A stretch of DNA of 7,335 nt from Candidatus Zixiibacteriota bacterium (GTDB lineage: Bacteria; Zixibacteria; MSB-5A5; WJJR01). The translations under genes and the position numbers were made by a program. The notes beneath the pieces are model-generated. The model searched no databases. It saw nothing but the letters and a program-made list of their open reading frames with translations, and had not been told where the DNA came from. Positions 5,001 through 7,335 of the stretch are shown here, in pieces (position 1 is the stretch's first letter; every line of letters begins with the position of its first letter). Where the stretch lies: positions 1 to 7,335 of the forward strand of contig WJJR01000449.1 in NCBI GenBank assembly GCA_014729565.1, in the 5' to 3' direction.

Positions 5001-7296
5001 CGAGTATGGTGTAGTCACCAGCTCGGCGCCGGGAATCAGCATGACCTTCTATGGCAATGTCTTCAGCAATACCACAGAGAATGCCGAGGACAACACGGCC
5101 GGTGGCACCTGGGACGACGGTTCCGGTATCGGTAACTGCTGGACCGATTTCGAGCTGAACAGCGGTTATCCGACGAACTATGTCGTGGGCGGCACGGCCG
5201 GTGCGGTCGACAACTATCCGACAGTCGATTGCGGTCTCGATGTCACGCCCGACGACATCCTCTACCTCTGTTCCGGGACCTTTACGTTCGACGTGAATCT
5301 GGGCAGCGGCATCCAGGATATGGAAGCGGCCAATATCACGTTGAAGTACCCGGCGGATGTTGAATACGTCGGTGCGACCGCCGGCAATGCGAACTTCACG
5401 CTGTTCGTCAATGAGTTCGACAATGCCGTCGGCTATGACAGCATCGAAGTTTCACTGGGTGTTCTGACCGGTGATCAGGATGGCCCAGAGTTGCTGTTCA
5501 CGATCGAGATGGTCAGCACGGCGGACGTTTGCCCGTCCGACGCCATCGAAATGACCGTCGCCGATCTGCGCGATGCCAGCAATGTGCCGTTCTCGATTCC
5601 GGTGCCGGTGGCCGCGCCGATCACACTGACGGTTGATTGTGATGATCCGGTGCTCACCGTGAACACCGCCGATGGCGGTCACTACAACGTCGAGCCCGTC
5701 ATCAATCTCGATGCGAGCGACAATTGCGATCTCGATGCGATTTACTATCAGATCGACGGTTGCACGCCGGGTGGCTGGGTCGCACTGGCGACCAGTCTGT
5801 CGGGGACGACATATGGTCCTACCAACTGGATGTTGCCGACCGCCGACTGGACGGGGCTGACCGAAGCGGTTCATTGCATTCGGTTCAAGGTGATCGACGA
5901 CAACACACGCGGAAATGCCGACTCGTGCAGCTTCACCTGGTGCTTCACCAAGGATATCACCGCCCCACCGGCGCCGACCGATCTGACGGCGGAACCGGGC
6001 CATAACAAAGTCAACCTGGCCTGGAGCAACGCGACCAGTGATTTCGATCACACGGCCGTGATGCGCACGGACTGGTCGGGCACGGGTAGCGGCTATCCCG
6101 AATATGATGACGCGGCCGCCGAAGGCCCGTATCCGAGCGATACGACGTTCGATGATCTCGTCTACTCGGGTACCGCGGAAACACTGACCGATACCGATGA
6201 CATCTCCAATTCCACCCGTGACGTCTACCACTATGCGGCGTTCACGGTGGATGCCGCCAGTAACGTGTCGGCGCCGTCGAACACCGCACGCGCCACATCG
6301 TACTGGCTCGGTGACGTTGCCGGAGGCGGTGGACTCGGCGACTACGATGGTAGCGTCTACTTCGAGGATCTCGCGATTCTCTCGACGACATACAACAAGT
6401 CGGATGGCGACGCCGGTTATCAGGCCGAATTCGATATCGGTCCGACCGTGACCTTCAGTCCGAAGGGAATTCCGACAACCGATGATGTCGTCGAATTCGA
6501 GGATCTCTCGATCTTCTCGATCAACTTCGACGCCGTCAGCCCGACGTACAAGCGTGCACCGCTGGTCGCGGGCGATGGATTCGGCGATCTGATGATGGCC
6601 GGCACCGGTGTGGCCATGCACATGAACCAGACGCCGTCGAAAATCGGTGAACGTTTCACGGTGTCAGTCGTACTGAGCAACAGCGATGACAACGTAAAGA
6701 GCATCCATCTGCGGGTGCCGTATGATCAGTCTCGCCTGGACTTCGTCAGTGCCGAGCGAGCGTCCGCCATGTCCGACGTCGAACTGCCGATCTTCTTCCA
6801 TGCCGAAGAGATGTCTGATGGTATCGACATCAGCCTCTCGGTTTTGGGCGAAGGTGCCACGTTTGCCGGATCCGGTGACATCGCTCAATTGACGTTCCAA
6901 GCCCGGCAACTCGATCCGATCACGCTGGACTTCGGTCTGGTTGATTTGCGCGATGACACCAACGACAAGCTCCATGCCACCAGCCAGGGCACTGCCGTTG
7001 CGGCGGGATCCGTGCCGCGGACGTACACTCTCGGCCAGAATTACCCGAACCCGTTCAATGCCGGCACACAGATCCGGTACACGATTCCGGAGGCCTCTGA
7101 CGTTGAGATCACCATCTACAACGTCAACGGGCAGCGTGTCCGCACGCTGGTTTCGGGACATCAGGAGCCGGGCGTGCACATGGTTGAGTGGGATGGCATG
7201 ACCGACAATGGGCGTCCGGCGCCCAGCGGTGTCTATTTCACACGCATGAGTGCGGGGACATACACCACGGCGAAGAAGATGATTCTGCTGAAGTAA
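2059..7296 (+). CDS. Giant exported multidomain protein: toroid, two beta-helices, cohesin- and dockerin-like modules, C-terminal sorting domain
   Basis: This complete 1745-residue protein is Asp/Gly/Thr-rich and lysine-poor. Residues 1-27 are a signal peptide, with likely cleavage after TAVA. About 62-410 is helical and resembles alpha/alpha toroids of the prenyltransferase/terpenoid-cyclase fold, with GGW near both ends (108-110, 386-388). About 411-670 and 679-1055 are two right-handed beta-helices (PbH1/NosD-like), each opening with a PGTY/PGTF motif (466-469, 745-748). About 1060-1190 is cohesin-like, 1191-1300 Cys-rich Ig-like and 1301-1413 fibronectin-III-like. About 1415-1495 is a divergent dockerin-like pair (FEDLAIL, FEDLSIF), and 1510-1650 is a second cohesin-like domain. 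Residues 1657-1745 are FlgD-Ig/type-IX-sorting-like: GQNYPNPFN, then SGVYFTRM, ending KKMILLK. It is probably secreted or surface-held and may bind or process polysaccharide. No catalytic residues could be assigned. It is transcribed alone, as far as the window shows. Gene call certain; function uncertain. Confidence 0.95.
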   Translation: MRSMRHVLLYAGCAICCTGIFALTAVAGPALPWSGDQQLQSQSFRAGVAPDATATPQLTAGVGDPVDFDAALIAGADYLQAMQADITDDNAGNGTDGVDETPDDPDDGGWDWAVASPPNPFHHTTTASPKNIYGATAMGLYYGYLETSDADYFTALTDAANTIRDDSGIRSGADLVFLMLYNDLSGVSGSSYADTARAKYDGRVATYGSALGLAQYIRDARAGQGYENGIIAWDIGIWGRAAAMLHARYPGNGYDTDSDDIASVLWEDSFNDNPGYFDVVDDAGYDATGANKNYWWYNLGITGLITAFDASGSYTFEIAGLVQRLYDSQQSGGAITDSYGGNAGDESWQTTAYAMMTLGLLDQATHQAVINRMGYWTGATQDATSGGWVYSSNNHYPEIGGENTAGLYFTDNTLTDVLVDDDFTGQADVDVYNTANSTNYVWGYDAFATIQEGIDAVNGSTVNVEPGTYYETLNITIDDLHLLGADRSTVIIDPTGLATNNAGIYVTDDANNVTLEGFTLQASTANSLPRYGIKIGADTGSTITDVTVHDIYRTGIDMLGSYDVTIDNVESRDNGGNGMQSNDARGITYNDVTTSNNAWGGIGVFTWGRYTPLGTYGIVFTGTNSFGEPAALYLEEGNYSDPGNPEPITYSTNIGDGADVTIQTSDFSHAVHGNSDNSNDYVLFFPSLTDALTAARVAYPGLGHLTDARYVEELGGTNWYVPHTTGSIMAALAAADPGDTIYVDPGTFAEGPQVHVDKDITIIGDGHTSTKIVPTANTTTSGDGRGWFLVDEPVTFNLSEVELDGSGFLIYQGIRMKGAGTFDYVDFHTITYQASGSPYSGVGIAAFGSDGTDNVTITNCDFAGMGRIGALLFGAGLDNSEFSNNTYTGKGDGDWLDYAADISAGAVVTVHNNVITGCTGVASSDGSTSAGLLVSTYFGAGTTALLEGNQISGCTSGLAIGFDASDASTVIATNGNEFVGNEYGVVTSSAPGISMTFYGNVFSNTTENAEDNTAGGTWDDGSGIGNCWTDFELNSGYPTNYVVGGTAGAVDNYPTVDCGLDVTPDDILYLCSGTFTFDVNLGSGIQDMEAANITLKYPADVEYVGATAGNANFTLFVNEFDNAVGYDSIEVSLGVLTGDQDGPELLFTIEMVSTADVCPSDAIEMTVADLRDASNVPFSIPVPVAAPITLTVDCDDPVLTVNTADGGHYNVEPVINLDASDNCDLDAIYYQIDGCTPGGWVALATSLSGTTYGPTNWMLPTADWTGLTEAVHCIRFKVIDDNTRGNADSCSFTWCFTKDITAPPAPTDLTAEPGHNKVNLAWSNATSDFDHTAVMRTDWSGTGSGYPEYDDAAAEGPYPSDTTFDDLVYSGTAETLTDTDDISNSTRDVYHYAAFTVDAASNVSAPSNTARATSYWLGDVAGGGGLGDYDGSVYFEDLAILSTTYNKSDGDAGYQAEFDIGPTVTFSPKGIPTTDDVVEFEDLSIFSINFDAVSPTYKRAPLVAGDGFGDLMMAGTGVAMHMNQTPSKIGERFTVSVVLSNSDDNVKSIHLRVPYDQSRLDFVSAERASAMSDVELPIFFHAEEMSDGIDISLSVLGEGATFAGSGDIAQLTFQARQLDPITLDFGLVDLRDDTNDKLHATSQGTAVAAGSVPRTYTLGQNYPNPFNAGTQIRYTIPEASDVEITIYNVNGQRVRTLVSGHQEPGVHMVEWDGMTDNGRPAPSGVYFTRMSAGTYTTAKKMILLK

Positions 7297-7335
7297 TTCG
7301 GACTGAGCAGCAGTCTGGTGCAAACCACGCGGGCG
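7297..7335. other. Short downstream tail, no clear feature
   Basis: After the TAA there is only a 5-bp stem, GACTG (7301-7305) with CAGTC (7311-7315), and no T-run follows. The window ends before a terminator or next gene can be recognised. Confidence 0.5.

Noticed and set aside
5452..6621. A 389-codon open frame on the minus strand opposite the giant gene
   Set aside because: Its translation is Arg/Ile/Val/Gly-rich with no domain, and it lies antisense to well-supported cohesin-like, FN3 and dockerin-like coding sequence. It is a by-product of GAT/GAC- and GTC-rich codon use.
7301..7315. A stem-loop after the giant gene as a terminator
   Set aside because: The stem is only 5 bp with no following T-run, and the window ends soon after.
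1..7335. CRISPR array, transposase, integrase or attachment sites
   Set aside because: No spaced direct repeats, transposase or recombinase motifs, or terminal inverted repeats with target duplications were seen.

Overview
The window looks like chromosomal DNA from an uncultured bacterium of the FCB-like candidate phyla (Zixibacteria, KSB1, Latescibacteria or Eisenbacteria type). This is inferred from three things. First, moderately GC-rich coding DNA with GAT/GAC-, GCC- and ACC-rich codons. Second, very long, acidic, multidomain secreted proteins. Third, the combination of fibronectin-III, dockerin-like and cohesin-like modules with a C-terminal 'GQNYPNPFN' FlgD/type-IX-sorting-like domain, which is typical of those lineages. 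The exact phylum cannot be settled from the sequence alone.

Layout. (1) Positions 1-489, + strand: the C-terminal end of a secreted protein whose start lies upstream of the window, with a fibronectin-III-like domain followed by a canonical two-repeat, cysteine-flanked dockerin. (2) Positions 499-1212, - strand: a 237-residue HAD-superfamily hydrolase of the haloacid-dehalogenase-like type, converging on the first gene with only 9 bases between the stops. (3) Positions 1213-2058: an 846-base gap between divergent genes with no convincing protein gene. It holds an AT-rich stretch, two possible sigma-70-like promoters, several strong inverted repeats and a near-perfect Shine-Dalgarno sequence that has no ATG after it. 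(4) Positions 2059-7296, + strand: a complete 1745-residue exported protein that fills most of the window. (5) Positions 7297-7335: a short tail with nothing clear.

The large protein is the centrepiece. In order it carries a signal peptide, an alpha/alpha-toroid-like domain, two separate right-handed beta-helix domains, a cohesin-like domain, a cysteine-rich Ig-like region, a fibronectin-III-like domain, a divergent dockerin-like module, a second cohesin-like domain and a C-terminal sorting/FlgD-like domain. Together with the dockerin-bearing neighbour, this suggests cell-surface or secreted proteins that may bind or process polysaccharide and may assemble through cohesin-dockerin contacts. 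That role is inference: no catalytic motif could be assigned. The hydrolase appears to be an unrelated housekeeping or detoxification gene.
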